Positions 46,402 to 55,508 of a stretch of 64,000 nt of DNA are shown here, piece by piece; positions within the stretch are counted from its first letter, which is position 1, and the number at the start of each line of letters is the position of its first letter. A model generated the notes under the pieces. It was not told where the DNA came from. It ran no database searches and saw nothing but the letters and a program-made list of their open reading frames with translations. The translations under genes were made by a program, and so were the position numbers. This stretch comes from Trinickia mobilis (GTDB lineage Bacteria; Pseudomonadota; Gammaproteobacteria; Burkholderiales; Burkholderiaceae): NCBI RefSeq assembly GCF_017315705.1, contig NZ_JAFLRF010000023.1, forward strand, positions 1 through 64,000, in the 5' to 3' direction.

Positions 46402-46555
46402 AAACGGCCTGAGCGCTCCAGGAACACCGCATCCGGGGCAGTCCGGATTTCACGGCGAGCCCCGCCGGATGGGCGTCTCCGGCATCTCCGGCGAGCAGCC
46501 CCCAAGCGCGGCAGGGGAATTTAACCACTTCATTTTTTGAATGTCGTATGCTTAT

Positions 46556-46572
46556 TTATCGCCGTCGCATAA
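46556..46572. promoter_or_regulatory. LysR-type box, TTAT-N9-ATAA (copy 2)
   Basis: TTATCGCCGTCGCATAA, 15 nt before the lysR start and in the gap shared with the divergent minus operon. Same spacing and arms as copies at 34004 and 47552. Confidence 0.7.
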
Positions 46573-46587
46573 CAAGAGGTTAATGAA

Positions 46588-47493
46588 ATGCAGATCAATC
46601 TGCGCCAGATCGAGGTGTTTCGCGCCATCATGGTTGCGGGCTCCATCAGCGGTGCAGCCAAGCTGTTATATGTCTCGCAGCCGGCCATCAGCAGGATGAT
46701 TTCTCATACGGAGTCGCGTCTCGGGCTGAAGCTGTTCGAGCGCATCAAGGGCCGTCTCTATCCCACGCCGGAAGCGCGCCGGCTGTTCGTCGAGGTCAAC
46801 GCGGTGCACCAGGGGCTGCAACGCGTCAACGACGTGGCCAACGAGCTGGTGGAGAAGAACACCGGCGCCCTGCAACTGGTGGTGAGTCCGAGCCTCGGGC
46901 AAACGCTGATTCCCACCGCCATCGCGCGCTTTCGCAGCCGTTTTCCCAAGGTGCGGGTCAACATCGTCACGCAGACCTCCACCCAGCTCGTGCAAATGCT
47001 GCTGACCCGCCAGGCCGAGGTGGGCGTCGCGATGTTCTCGCTCGACCACCCGAACATCGAGCAGAAGTCGATTTACGAAGACCATCTGGTAGCGGTGCTG
47101 CCGCAGGACCATCCGCTCGCGAGCCGCCCCTCGCTGCACGTGCGCGATCTCGAGAACGTCGACCTGATCGGCTATTCCGCCGACACGCCGTTCGGCGGCC
47201 TGATTCAGCAGCTGTTCGCCACCGCCGACGTGACGATGCGCCTTGCCGTGGAAGTGCGCCTGACCCACGCGGCCTGCGCGCTGGTGCAGGCGGGCGTGGG
47301 CGTCACCATCGCCGACGAAGTGGCGGTGCTCGGGCAGGTGTGGCCCGGCGTGGTGATCCGGCCGCTGCTGCCGGACATCGTGATGGACGTCAACGTGCTG
47401 CACGCGCGCTTCGAACCGCTCTCGGGTTTGGCGCACGAATTCCTGCAAACCTTGATGGAACTCGACGTGCAGGCGCTGCGCCGGGTCGCCTGA
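46588..47493 (+). CDS. LysR-family transcriptional regulator
   Basis: A 301-residue regulator. Residues 1-60 form the winged HTH (LRQIEVFRAIMVAGSISGAA, then VSQPAISRMISHTESRLG). Residues about 90-300 form the effector-binding domain. It starts at ATG 46588 after AAGAGGTTAATGA. Located between the minus operon and the porin gene, with matching boxes on both sides and a third ahead of the plus operon, it is probably the local activator. The recognition region resembles regulators of opine and amino-acid catabolism (NocR/OccR type). Confidence 0.93.
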   Translation: MQINLRQIEVFRAIMVAGSISGAAKLLYVSQPAISRMISHTESRLGLKLFERIKGRLYPTPEARRLFVEVNAVHQGLQRVNDVANELVEKNTGALQLVVSPSLGQTLIPTAIARFRSRFPKVRVNIVTQTSTQLVQMLLTRQAEVGVAMFSLDHPNIEQKSIYEDHLVAVLPQDHPLASRPSLHVRDLENVDLIGYSADTPFGGLIQQLFATADVTMRLAVEVRLTHAACALVQAGVGVTIADEVAVLGQVWPGVVIRPLLPDIVMDVNVLHARFEPLSGLAHEFLQTLMELDVQALRRVA

Positions 47494-47820
47494 GCTGCGC
47501 AGCCGAATACCCGGCCGGCGCTCGCAGCACGGCCGCGCCGTTAACCGGATGTTATATGCAGCCCATAAAATAGAATACGACAGCAAATTTCCCCCCTCCT
47601 AGAATCCGGGCTATTCACCCGGTTTCTCCGCATCCCGCGCAACACGCCTCGCCACCCTGCCGTCCCGATGCGCAATCCGGCTGAATACCTTCTTTCACCT
47701 CGCTCTGCAGTCCGAAATTTTAATGCGGGCAATGAAGAAAGAACTCATCCAATCAACGAGGTGCGGGTTTCCGGCCATTCGGAGCCGCGGCACCGTCGAC
47801 GACTCAAGGGAAAAGCCGTA
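47494..47820. other. Intergenic region of 327 nt between lysR and the porin
   Basis: No gene seen. It holds a LysR-type box at 47552 and AT-rich sequence (CATAAAATAGAATAC) suitable for the porin promoter, followed by a long 5' leader. Confidence 0.5.
47552..47568. promoter_or_regulatory. LysR-type box, TTAT-N9-ATAA (copy 3)
   Basis: TTATATGCAGCCCATAA, upstream of the porin gene. Arms and spacing are identical to copies 1 and 2; the spacer is different. Confidence 0.6.
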
Positions 47821-48915
47821 ATGACATTTGGCCAACGTTTCGCTCCACGTCCTCGCGATATCGTGATCCGCATCGCACTAGCCGGCCTGCTGGCCGGCTC
47901 GGGCGCCGTTCATGCACAGTCGAGCGCGACCTTGTATGGCGTCGTCGACACCTTCGTGACGAACATTCACCCGGATGGCAAACCGTCGGTCACGCGCATG
48001 GATTCGAGCGGCCTGTACGCGAGCCGCTGGGGAGTGCGCGGCACCGAGGATCTCGGCGGCGGCAACAAGACCACCTTCGATCTGGAGAGCGGCATCAACT
48101 CGAACGACGGCACCTTTGCCGATTCGAACCGCGCCTTCAACCGCCAGGCCTGGGTTGGACTGGCCAACGACAAATACGGCGAGATTCGCTTCGGCCGCCA
48201 GAACACGCCCGAATTCTTGATGAGCGGCAGTTTCGACGCGTTCTTCGCCGCCACCCAGGCATCGGGCTGGAACAATATGTCGACCGCCACGGTGCGTATC
48301 GACAACGCGATCGGCTATTTCTCGCCGACGGTCGCGGGCTTCAAGTTTTCGGGTTTGTACGCCAAGGGCGCGGTTTCCGGCGGCACGCCGCTCAACCAGG
48401 ATTTCGGCAACCAGAACTTCCACATCGCGCTCGAATACACGCACGGCCCGCTCTATCTCGGCATCAACCACGAGGAAGTGCGCAACGAATCGCTGCCGTA
48501 CACGTTCCGGCGCACCTCGGCGGGCGGCTACTACAAGCTCGGCGAGCACTGGCAGTTCTATTTGGCCGCGAACGACGACAAGACTTCCGACGACAGCGTT
48601 CACACCAACGTGATGTCCGGCTCGCTCGCCTATTCCTTCTCGGTGGCCTCGCGCCTCGCGCTCGGCTACGCTTACATGCTCGATCATGTTTCCGGCACCG
48701 GTCACGGCAATGCCTCGCAGATCGGCGTGATGTACAGCTACGTTCTTTCCAAGCGCACCATTATCTACACGACTTACTCGCGCCTGAGCCAGCGCGGCAC
48801 TCGCAACAACCTGGCGCTGAACGGCGCGGCGGTGGTCGAACCGTCGGCGCACATCACCTCGGCACCGGGCGGCACGCTCAGCGGCGTGCAGTTGGGCATC
48901 GTGCACTTCTTCTAA
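47821..48915 (+). CDS. Outer-membrane porin, Burkholderia type
   Basis: A 364-residue general porin. Signal peptide with core RIALAGLLAGSGAVHA, then QSSATLYGVVDTFV, the classic mature start, TRMDSSGLYASRWGVRGTED, FGRQNTPEF and a C-terminus ending VHFF with the terminal phenylalanine required for outer-membrane assembly. The start at 47821 fits the signal. Probably the outer-membrane entry route for the substrate of the neighbouring operons, based on the shared LysR box. Confidence 0.94.
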   Translation: MTFGQRFAPRPRDIVIRIALAGLLAGSGAVHAQSSATLYGVVDTFVTNIHPDGKPSVTRMDSSGLYASRWGVRGTEDLGGGNKTTFDLESGINSNDGTFADSNRAFNRQAWVGLANDKYGEIRFGRQNTPEFLMSGSFDAFFAATQASGWNNMSTATVRIDNAIGYFSPTVAGFKFSGLYAKGAVSGGTPLNQDFGNQNFHIALEYTHGPLYLGINHEEVRNESLPYTFRRTSAGGYYKLGEHWQFYLAANDDKTSDDSVHTNVMSGSLAYSFSVASRLALGYAYMLDHVSGTGHGNASQIGVMYSYVLSKRTIIYTTYSRLSQRGTRNNLALNGAAVVEPSAHITSAPGGTLSGVQLGIVHFF

Positions 48916-49129
48916 GCCCCCCTCTTCCCCGCGGCAACAACGAAACCCGGCCGGCCCGCAAGCACCTTTCATGACTTCGTAGTCCTGATGAGCTCACGGC
49001 CGGCCGATGGTCCGCGCGCACCGATCTGGTGGCAGGGACCAAAATATGGGACCGAGAAGTCATCTGATGTGGACGCCATCGTCTACGACACACCTTTCAG
49101 TATTTTCTATCTACAGAAGAAGCGCGACG

Positions 49130-50542
49130 ATGAATACGATCTCGACCCAGGCCGCCCCAACCACCATGCCCGCGGCCCACCCACGCTTGCGCGCAATGCT
49201 CGAAGCGCCGATTGCCCCGCTGCTCGCAAGGATGGGTTGGCCAAACATGCTGATGATGCTGGCCCAGTCGTCGACGGGCCTCGTCGAAACATGGTTTCTC
49301 GCTAAGCTCGGCACTCAGGTACTTGCGGGCATCGCGGTGGTTGTGCCGGTGTTGATGCTGATGCAGAACATGTCGCAAGGCGCGATGGGCGGCGGCATCT
49401 CGTCGTCGGTTGCGCGTAGCCTCGGCTCCGGCAACACAGCCCTGGTCAATCAGCTTGCGCGCCATGCCGTCGCGCTCAATGCATTGATAGGTATCGCGTT
49501 CTCAGTGATTCTGCTGGCGATCGCGCGGCCACTGTTCCAGATGCTCGGCGCACACGGTGCGGCACTTGACGCCGCCAACACTTACGGACACGTCGTGTTG
49601 GCCGGTCTGCCGCTGATGTGGGCGATGAACGCGCTCGCGAGTGTGATTCGCGGCACCGGCAACATGACCGTGCCGGGCGCGGTGATCTGCGGAGGAGCGG
49701 TGCTGCTGATTCCGCTGTCGCCATGCCTGATCTTTGGCATTGGGCCGCTGCCGCAGCTCGGCGTCGCGGGTGGCGCATGGGCGCTCATCGCCTATTACGC
49801 GGCAGGCACGGCAATACTTGGCTGGTATTGCGCGAGCGGGCGCAATCCAGCCCGCCTGTTGCGCGGCCGGCTGCACTGGGCGCCAATGCGCGGCATCCTC
49901 ACGGTCGGTGGCTTGGCCTGCCTGAATCCGCTCATGACGAACACTCTGATCGCGCTGACCGGTGCTGCCGTTGGCGCTCATGCCGGCACCGCGGCTCTGG
50001 CCGGGTACGCCACCGCCGCTCGCCTGGAATATCTGCTGATGCCAATCGCATTCGGCCTGGGCGCACCGATGGTCGCGCTCGTCGGTGCAAACATCGGCGC
50101 AGGACAGCGCGAACGAGCGCTGAGCATCGCGCTGACCGGTGGCGTGATGGCGTTCGTCCTCACCGAACTGGTTGGCCTCGCGGCAGCGCTTTGGCCGCAC
50201 GCCTGGCTTGAGTTGTTCGGCGCGAACGAGCAGCTACTGCGGACCGGCTCGACCTACCTGCGCATCGTCGGTCCGTTCTATGGCTTCTTCGGACTTGGCT
50301 TCTCGCTTTACTTCGCGGCGCAAGGCGCGGGCCGGCTCGCATGGCCACTCGGGGCGGGGGCGCTGCGGCTCGCGCTGTATGCGGGCCTCGGCGCGCTGGC
50401 GCTGCGAGTCACTGCATTGCTGCCGCTTTTTTTCGCAATCGGTGCAGGCGCAATGGTGGCGTACGGCGCAATCATCCTCTGGTCAGTTGCGTCAGGGCGC
50501 TGGTTCGTCGTGAGCCAACGCGCGACCGCTAAATCGTCATAG
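49130..50542 (+). CDS. MATE-family efflux transporter
   Basis: A 470-residue inner-membrane protein with about 12 membrane segments. The MATE signature is seen in the first half (MLMMLAQSSTGLVETWFLAK, QNMSQGAMGGGISSSVARSL) and repeated in the second (GFGLGAPMVALVGANIGAGQ-like segment in AFGLGAPMVALVGANIGAGQ). Such transporters export cationic drugs or metabolites using ion gradients. Start ATG 49130 follows AGAAGCGCGACG. Ten nt ahead of the ketopantoate-reductase-like gene, probably one transcript. Confidence 0.92.
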   Translation: MNTISTQAAPTTMPAAHPRLRAMLEAPIAPLLARMGWPNMLMMLAQSSTGLVETWFLAKLGTQVLAGIAVVVPVLMLMQNMSQGAMGGGISSSVARSLGSGNTALVNQLARHAVALNALIGIAFSVILLAIARPLFQMLGAHGAALDAANTYGHVVLAGLPLMWAMNALASVIRGTGNMTVPGAVICGGAVLLIPLSPCLIFGIGPLPQLGVAGGAWALIAYYAAGTAILGWYCASGRNPARLLRGRLHWAPMRGILTVGGLACLNPLMTNTLIALTGAAVGAHAGTAALAGYATAARLEYLLMPIAFGLGAPMVALVGANIGAGQRERALSIALTGGVMAFVLTELVGLAAALWPHAWLELFGANEQLLRTGSTYLRIVGPFYGFFGLGFSLYFAAQGAGRLAWPLGAGALRLALYAGLGALALRVTALLPLFFAIGAGAMVAYGAIILWSVASGRWFVVSQRATAKSS

Positions 50543-50552
50543 GGATCGCAAA

Positions 50553-51494
50553 ATGAAAATACTGGTGGTGGGTGCCGGGGCTATCGGCGGATATTACGGC
50601 GCGAGGCTGCTCGACGCGGGGGCGGACGTCGCCTTCCTCGTGCGGCCAAAGCGGGCAGCCGTGTTGGGCGCGTTGGGGTTGAAGGTGTGCAGCGTGCTCG
50701 GCGACTTCGACGGGCCAGTGCACACGGTGCAATGCGATACGTTGAAGCCGGGATATGACCTGATTCTGCTGAGCTGCAAGGCGTTCGACCTTGAGGCCGC
50801 GATTGCCGATTTCGCACCTGCAGTCGGCCCGCATACGGTCGTGCTTCCGTTCCTGAACGGCCTCGGCGTGTACGACCGCCTCGATGCGTGCTTCGGTCGT
50901 GAACGGGTCGCAGGCGGCGTATCGTATATCGCCACAACGCTTGGGGCCGACGGCATCATCCGTCACGACGGTGTGAACGATATCGTGCAGGTCGGCGCTC
51001 GCGCGCCGCAGGCGCAAGAGACCGTGCAGCACTTTCATGGATTGATCTCGCGCTCGGGCGGCGTGCGTTCGATGCAGCCTGATATCGAGCAGGCGCTGTG
51101 GAACAAGTGGGTGATGCTCGCGGCCGGCTCGCTGATGACCTGTCTGATGCGCGGCACCATAGGCGATATCCTGGCCAGCCAGGATGGCATGCAGTTAATG
51201 AACCAGTCCATCGACGAGTGCGGGGCTGTCTCGACAGCCGAAGATCATCCGCCCGGCGCCGACGACCTCGCGCGGATCCGCGCGAGGCTGCTCGATCCGC
51301 AATCAACGTGGGCCGCGTCGATGATGCGAGACATCACGAGCAGCGCGCCACGCGTGGAAGCCGATGCGATTGTCGGTGACCTGCTCGCACGCGCGAAGCG
51401 GCACAAGATCGATTTGCCGCTCGCGCGCGTCGCATATTGCCACTTGCAGGTTTATCAACGGCAACGTCGTGCTGACGTTACTGCGGCAGAATGA
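50553..51494 (+). CDS. 2-dehydropantoate 2-reductase (ketopantoate reductase) family protein
   Basis: A 313-residue NADPH enzyme: ILVVGAGAIGGYYGARLL dinucleotide-binding motif at the start, LLSCKAFDLE, PFLNGLGVYDRL and the catalytic lysine in ALWNKWVMLAAGS. ApbA/PanE-family members reduce ketopantoate in the coenzyme A pathway, but many paralogues have other substrates. Its pairing with an exporter rather than with pan genes suggests a paralogue, so no symbol is given. Confidence 0.88.
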   Translation: MKILVVGAGAIGGYYGARLLDAGADVAFLVRPKRAAVLGALGLKVCSVLGDFDGPVHTVQCDTLKPGYDLILLSCKAFDLEAAIADFAPAVGPHTVVLPFLNGLGVYDRLDACFGRERVAGGVSYIATTLGADGIIRHDGVNDIVQVGARAPQAQETVQHFHGLISRSGGVRSMQPDIEQALWNKWVMLAAGSLMTCLMRGTIGDILASQDGMQLMNQSIDECGAVSTAEDHPPGADDLARIRARLLDPQSTWAASMMRDITSSAPRVEADAIVGDLLARAKRHKIDLPLARVAYCHLQVYQRQRRADVTAAE

Positions 51495-51782
51495 TCGGGC
51501 TGCCGGCCCAGTGGCCGCTTTCAAATGTGAAGGCGGCGGATTAACGTCCATGTGATGCGACGGACGAATGACGCCTCGCGGCCGGCTGCTGCCCTACGTA
51601 CGTAGAGGACTTTAGCCGACGCCCCCTGTAAGCAACAGGGATGCAAGTGAGCGCGCGGCCCTGAGATACCTCCCATCACTGCCAGATCGATCGCGTTGGT
51701 GGGTGCCGGTTGCCGCCTGACCTGGCGGCCTGCCCATCTTCGATTTTCGGGCACACTATCGGGCATTTGAATCAGACATGCC

Positions 51783-53249
51783 ATGCCCCATTCTTTTAAG
51801 CCTACCGCCGAACAGCACGCGGTCGTGGATGCGGTCCTCGGCGGCAGCGACCTGAAGGTCAAGGCATACGCCGGCGCCGGTAAGACTTCGACGCTACGGC
51901 TCGTTGCCAGCCACCTCACCGGTAAACGCGGCAGCTATCTCGCCTTCAACAGGGAAATCGCTGAGCACGCTCGCCGCGGCTTTCCGCCCAATGTCGGCGC
52001 GCGCACGGTGCATTCGCTCGCGTATGCGTCCGTAGCTCCCGCCCTGACTGCGCGCGTGAATCTCCCGGCCGAGCCGCCGCAGGAATTGGCTGCCCGCTAT
52101 GGGCTTGGACCGATACAGGTGCCAACCATCACCGGCAAAACCGTCGAAATCACGCCGTTCGAAATTGGTAGGATGGTTGCCGACGGCCTGGGCAGGTTCT
52201 GCCGTTCGGGGCAGCTGGGGCCGGAGGCTTCCCATATCCCTGTCGACGAAAAAGTACATGAAAAGGCGGCCGACTGGCTGCGCGAATCGTTGCTTCCCTG
52301 CGTAGTGCGCCTGTGGAATGAAAGCACTGACCCACGCGGGCGCAGCGCCATTGCGCCGGACGTCTATTTAAAAGTCTGGGCGCAGACGGAACCGCGTATC
52401 GATGCGGACTTTATCCTGTTCGACGAGGCGCAGGACAGCGATGGCGTCATGCTCTCGGTGCTTGGTCACCAGCGCCACGCGCAGATCATCTACGTCGGCG
52501 ATCCCTACCAGCAAATCTATGAGTGGCGCGGCGCGGTCAATGCTATGGCTCAGATCGACGCGCCCGAGTGTGCGCTAACCGAATCCTTCCGCTTCGGACC
52601 TACGGTCGCGGCGCTCGCTAGTCGCATTCTCGCTTTGCTTGGCGAACGCACGCCCATTCGCGGCCAGGACACCATCGGTTCGATCATGGTGGAGGACCCG
52701 AATATCTCGCCGCCAGTCGATGCCATTTTGTGTCGCAAGAATGTGACGGCGATCTGGCAGTTGGCCGCAGGCGTCGAAGCGGGTTATAAACCGGCGATCC
52801 GGATGAGCCCCACGGAGATCGTGGCGTTTGCAGATGGTGCCGACCGGTTGCTGGCCGGCAAGCGAGCATTCCGGCCAGCGGCATTTTCGTTGTTCGAAAC
52901 GTGGAAGGATGCTCAATCGTTTGCTCAGAGCGCGGTCGGGCGCGACTTACTACCGATCGTGCGCATCGTCGACGAGTGTGGCACCGCCTATCTGCGAGCG
53001 CTGGCGCGGCGAGTTACGCCCGAAGCATGCGCCGACTTTGTGATCTCGACCGTGCACCGCGCGAAGGGGCTCGAATGGAAACGGGTGAAGGTAGCCAATG
53101 ATTTTCGCTTCAAGACTGCCGACGGGCGCCTGACGCTGGACGAGGATGAGATGCGCTTGCTTTACGTGGCGGTCACGCGCGCACAGCATGTGCTGGACAT
53201 CTCCGAGCTACGCGAAGAGCTTTTACGATTGTTCGGTTCGCGTCGCTGA
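51783..53249 (+). CDS. UvrD-like superfamily 1 helicase
   Basis: A 488-residue ATP-dependent helicase. Motif I KAYAGAGKTSTL (about 24-35), Q-type N-terminus FKPTAEQHAVVDAVL, motif II LFDEAQDSDG, motif III VGDPYQQIYEWRGA, motif V-like VHRAKGLEWKRV and motif VI LLYVAVTRAQHVLDI. Shorter than UvrD or PcrA (about 700), lacking much of the 2B insertion, similar to stand-alone Fbh1-like bacterial helicases. No nuclease domain and no operon partner, so its role in repair or conflict with foreign DNA is open. Confidence 0.9.
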   Translation: MPHSFKPTAEQHAVVDAVLGGSDLKVKAYAGAGKTSTLRLVASHLTGKRGSYLAFNREIAEHARRGFPPNVGARTVHSLAYASVAPALTARVNLPAEPPQELAARYGLGPIQVPTITGKTVEITPFEIGRMVADGLGRFCRSGQLGPEASHIPVDEKVHEKAADWLRESLLPCVVRLWNESTDPRGRSAIAPDVYLKVWAQTEPRIDADFILFDEAQDSDGVMLSVLGHQRHAQIIYVGDPYQQIYEWRGAVNAMAQIDAPECALTESFRFGPTVAALASRILALLGERTPIRGQDTIGSIMVEDPNISPPVDAILCRKNVTAIWQLAAGVEAGYKPAIRMSPTEIVAFADGADRLLAGKRAFRPAAFSLFETWKDAQSFAQSAVGRDLLPIVRIVDECGTAYLRALARRVTPEACADFVISTVHRAKGLEWKRVKVANDFRFKTADGRLTLDEDEMRLLYVAVTRAQHVLDISELREELLRLFGSRR

Positions 53250-53474
53250 CTGCGCAGGTCTGCTCCGCGCCGGTGTTCGGCACCGAGACCGGTAAGGTAG
53301 TTCTCGCCGGCTTTCGAAGACTCTTGCGCCCTTCTTACGGATATTCACGGCCAGTTCGCTCGGTGTGATGCCGAACTGTGCTTCGAGTTGCTCGCGAAGT
53401 CATCGGCCATTGCTGTCGCCGGTGGATCTAAACCTCTGTGGCCGTTACAGCCATCGGCAGCTTTGTGCAAGGAC

Positions 53475-55439
53475 TCAGATGTGTTGCGTCGATGCCCGCA
53501 ATTGCTCGAAACTCACGATTTTGCCAGCCACGGCGCTTGCTGCGACGGTGGAAGGGCTTGCGAGCCATACTTGGCCGGGGCCCGAGCGCCCTGGAAAGTT
53601 GCGATTAATGGCACTGACCGTCACCTGATCGGGTCGATCCGACACGCCAGGTCCTGCGTTGACACATGCACCGCAGCCCGGTTCGATGAGTTCGACGCCT
53701 GCACGTTCGAAGACGCTCAACATGCCTTCGCGCACACAGTAGTCACGCACGTCCTGACTGCCGAACTGCAGGAAAAAGCGGGTCGTCTCGGCGACTTTCA
53801 TGCCGTGCCGCAGCGCCCATTCCATCACCTCATAGCAACGCCGCAGATCTTCGCGCTTGCCGCCGGTGCAGGACCCGCCATATGCGATATCCACCCGTAT
53901 GGACCCGCGAAGTTCGGACACGCGCACGCCTTGACCCGGGTCGCCCGGACGCGCAAGCATCGGTTCGAGTTGCGAGCAGTCTACTTCGATGGTGTACGCC
54001 ATTTCGGCGTCGTCATCGCTGCACATCCACGGCTCGATCTTCAGCTCGATACCCCGACGCTCGCGCAGAAAGTGTTGCGTCTCTTCGTCGGGAATCACGA
54101 TACCGCTAAAGCCACCGATTTCCGCGACCATGTTCGTGAGCGTCGCCCGTTCGTCGGTCGACAACGACGCCAAGGCTTCACCGCCGTATTCAAATACCTG
54201 TCCAATTGCCCTGCCTTCGCGCACGTAGGGCAGACGCAGCAGATGCAACACGATGTCCTTCGCCTCCACGCCTGCTGGCAGACGCCCTCTGAGACGCACC
54301 CGGCAGGTCGGCGGCACTTTCACCCGAACATCGCCCGTGAGCCACGCATTGGCCATCTCTGTCGCGCCGATGCCGAAAGCCAGAGCGCCCAACGCGCCGC
54401 AATGCGGCGTATGGGAATCCGTGCCAACGACGAGTTGCCCTGGCTTTACATAGCGCTCGGCCATGATCGAGTGGCTGATCCCTTCGGAGCCTTCCCTGTC
54501 GACCAACAATCCGTGATGGCGTAACCCGTGCTCCTCACAGAACTGTTGCTGGACCTTGCCCATGGCTTGCGCCATATCGAGCAGCCCGAGCGCCCGACGC
54601 TCGGCCGGCATGCTGCGGTGGATAAATGTCAGATGGTCTGAAAAGCAGACTATGCTTTCGGGGTCGTGCAGTTCGATCTTGTCGACGTACTCGCGACGCA
54701 GGAAGCTGATGGACATCGGAGAGACGTATTCGTGCGCGTAGCGCCAGTCAGTTTTGGCGAAAACGCTTTGCCCAGGTATCACGCACGCGCAGCCACTCGC
54801 TCTCGCGACGATTTTTTCAGCGTACGTCATGGGACGCTGTTGCGCAGCCGGTACCGAAGACTGCCAGCCAGCACGCCTCGCTTCGGTGAGCCGGAAAAGT
54901 CCTCCCCTGCGGATCAACTCGGCGGTCAGCTCGTCTTCTTCGCGCGTGAATTCGTCCAGCGCAATGTCCTCGCCTCGCCGGATGCGCTCGATCAGGCCAA
55001 AATCAGTCGACGTGAAAATACCCAGATTGCGGCAATTCTGCCGGTAGATTCGCTCGAAGCTCTCGGCGATCACCAAACGGATGCCCGCACACCACTCAGC
55101 GAACGGGCTTGCCTCCCGCGACGATCCCTTACCGTAGCGGCGTCCCGCCACCGTCACCGCGAACCCCGCCGCCTTCACGCTGCCTTGCTTCACCGGGCGA
55201 GTCCCTGCGCAGTCGAGGCCAAGATACGGGTACTCGCCGAGCTTCTCGTCGAAGTAGTAGCAAATATAGGCGGGCGTGATTTCGTCCGTGGAGATGTCCG
55301 AGCGTAGCGGCATCGCCGCTTCGAGCGTAACGTCCTCCCCCGACAGTTGCCGCTCGATCACACTCGCGTTCTGCGCGAGGAACAAAATTCGGCCGTTAAA
55401 GCGCACCGTCTCTGTTGGCTGCGAAGGTGAGTGGCACAC
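53475..55439 (-). CDS. Single-chain aconitase-family hydro-lyase with the swivel domain at the N-terminus
   Basis: A 654-residue protein. The N-terminal about 200 residues are a LeuD/swivel domain (PLRSDISTDEITPAYICYYF, GKGSSREASPFAEW, SFERIYRQNCRNLGIF). Residues about 205-654 are the LeuC-like catalytic part (VGTDSHTPHCGALGALAFGI, and cluster cysteines in GGSCTGGKRED and EPGCGACVN). In aconitase A and isopropylmalate dehydratase the swivel part is C-terminal or separate; here it is first, as in AcnB but without its HEAT domain. Substrate unknown; nearby lyase suggests a substituted malate/maleate. Confidence 0.9.
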   Translation of the reverse strand: MCHSPSQPTETVRFNGRILFLAQNASVIERQLSGEDVTLEAAMPLRSDISTDEITPAYICYYFDEKLGEYPYLGLDCAGTRPVKQGSVKAAGFAVTVAGRRYGKGSSREASPFAEWCAGIRLVIAESFERIYRQNCRNLGIFTSTDFGLIERIRRGEDIALDEFTREEDELTAELIRRGGLFRLTEARRAGWQSSVPAAQQRPMTYAEKIVARASGCACVIPGQSVFAKTDWRYAHEYVSPMSISFLRREYVDKIELHDPESIVCFSDHLTFIHRSMPAERRALGLLDMAQAMGKVQQQFCEEHGLRHHGLLVDREGSEGISHSIMAERYVKPGQLVVGTDSHTPHCGALGALAFGIGATEMANAWLTGDVRVKVPPTCRVRLRGRLPAGVEAKDIVLHLLRLPYVREGRAIGQVFEYGGEALASLSTDERATLTNMVAEIGGFSGIVIPDEETQHFLRERRGIELKIEPWMCSDDDAEMAYTIEVDCSQLEPMLARPGDPGQGVRVSELRGSIRVDIAYGGSCTGGKREDLRRCYEVMEWALRHGMKVAETTRFFLQFGSQDVRDYCVREGMLSVFERAGVELIEPGCGACVNAGPGVSDRPDQVTVSAINRNFPGRSGPGQVWLASPSTVAASAVAGKIVSFEQLRASTQHI

Positions 55440-55508
55440 AGTTGTCTCCGCTATGAAAATTCTCGCTAGTGGGCGGTCGGGATAGCGAAAAGGGAGGCGT
55501 CACCGGAT

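Noticed and set aside
53250-53474. A minus-strand frame with LREQLEAQFGITPSELAVNI
   Set aside because: It resembles a piece of a real protein but is very short, has no start, and I could not name the family. It may be a decayed fragment.
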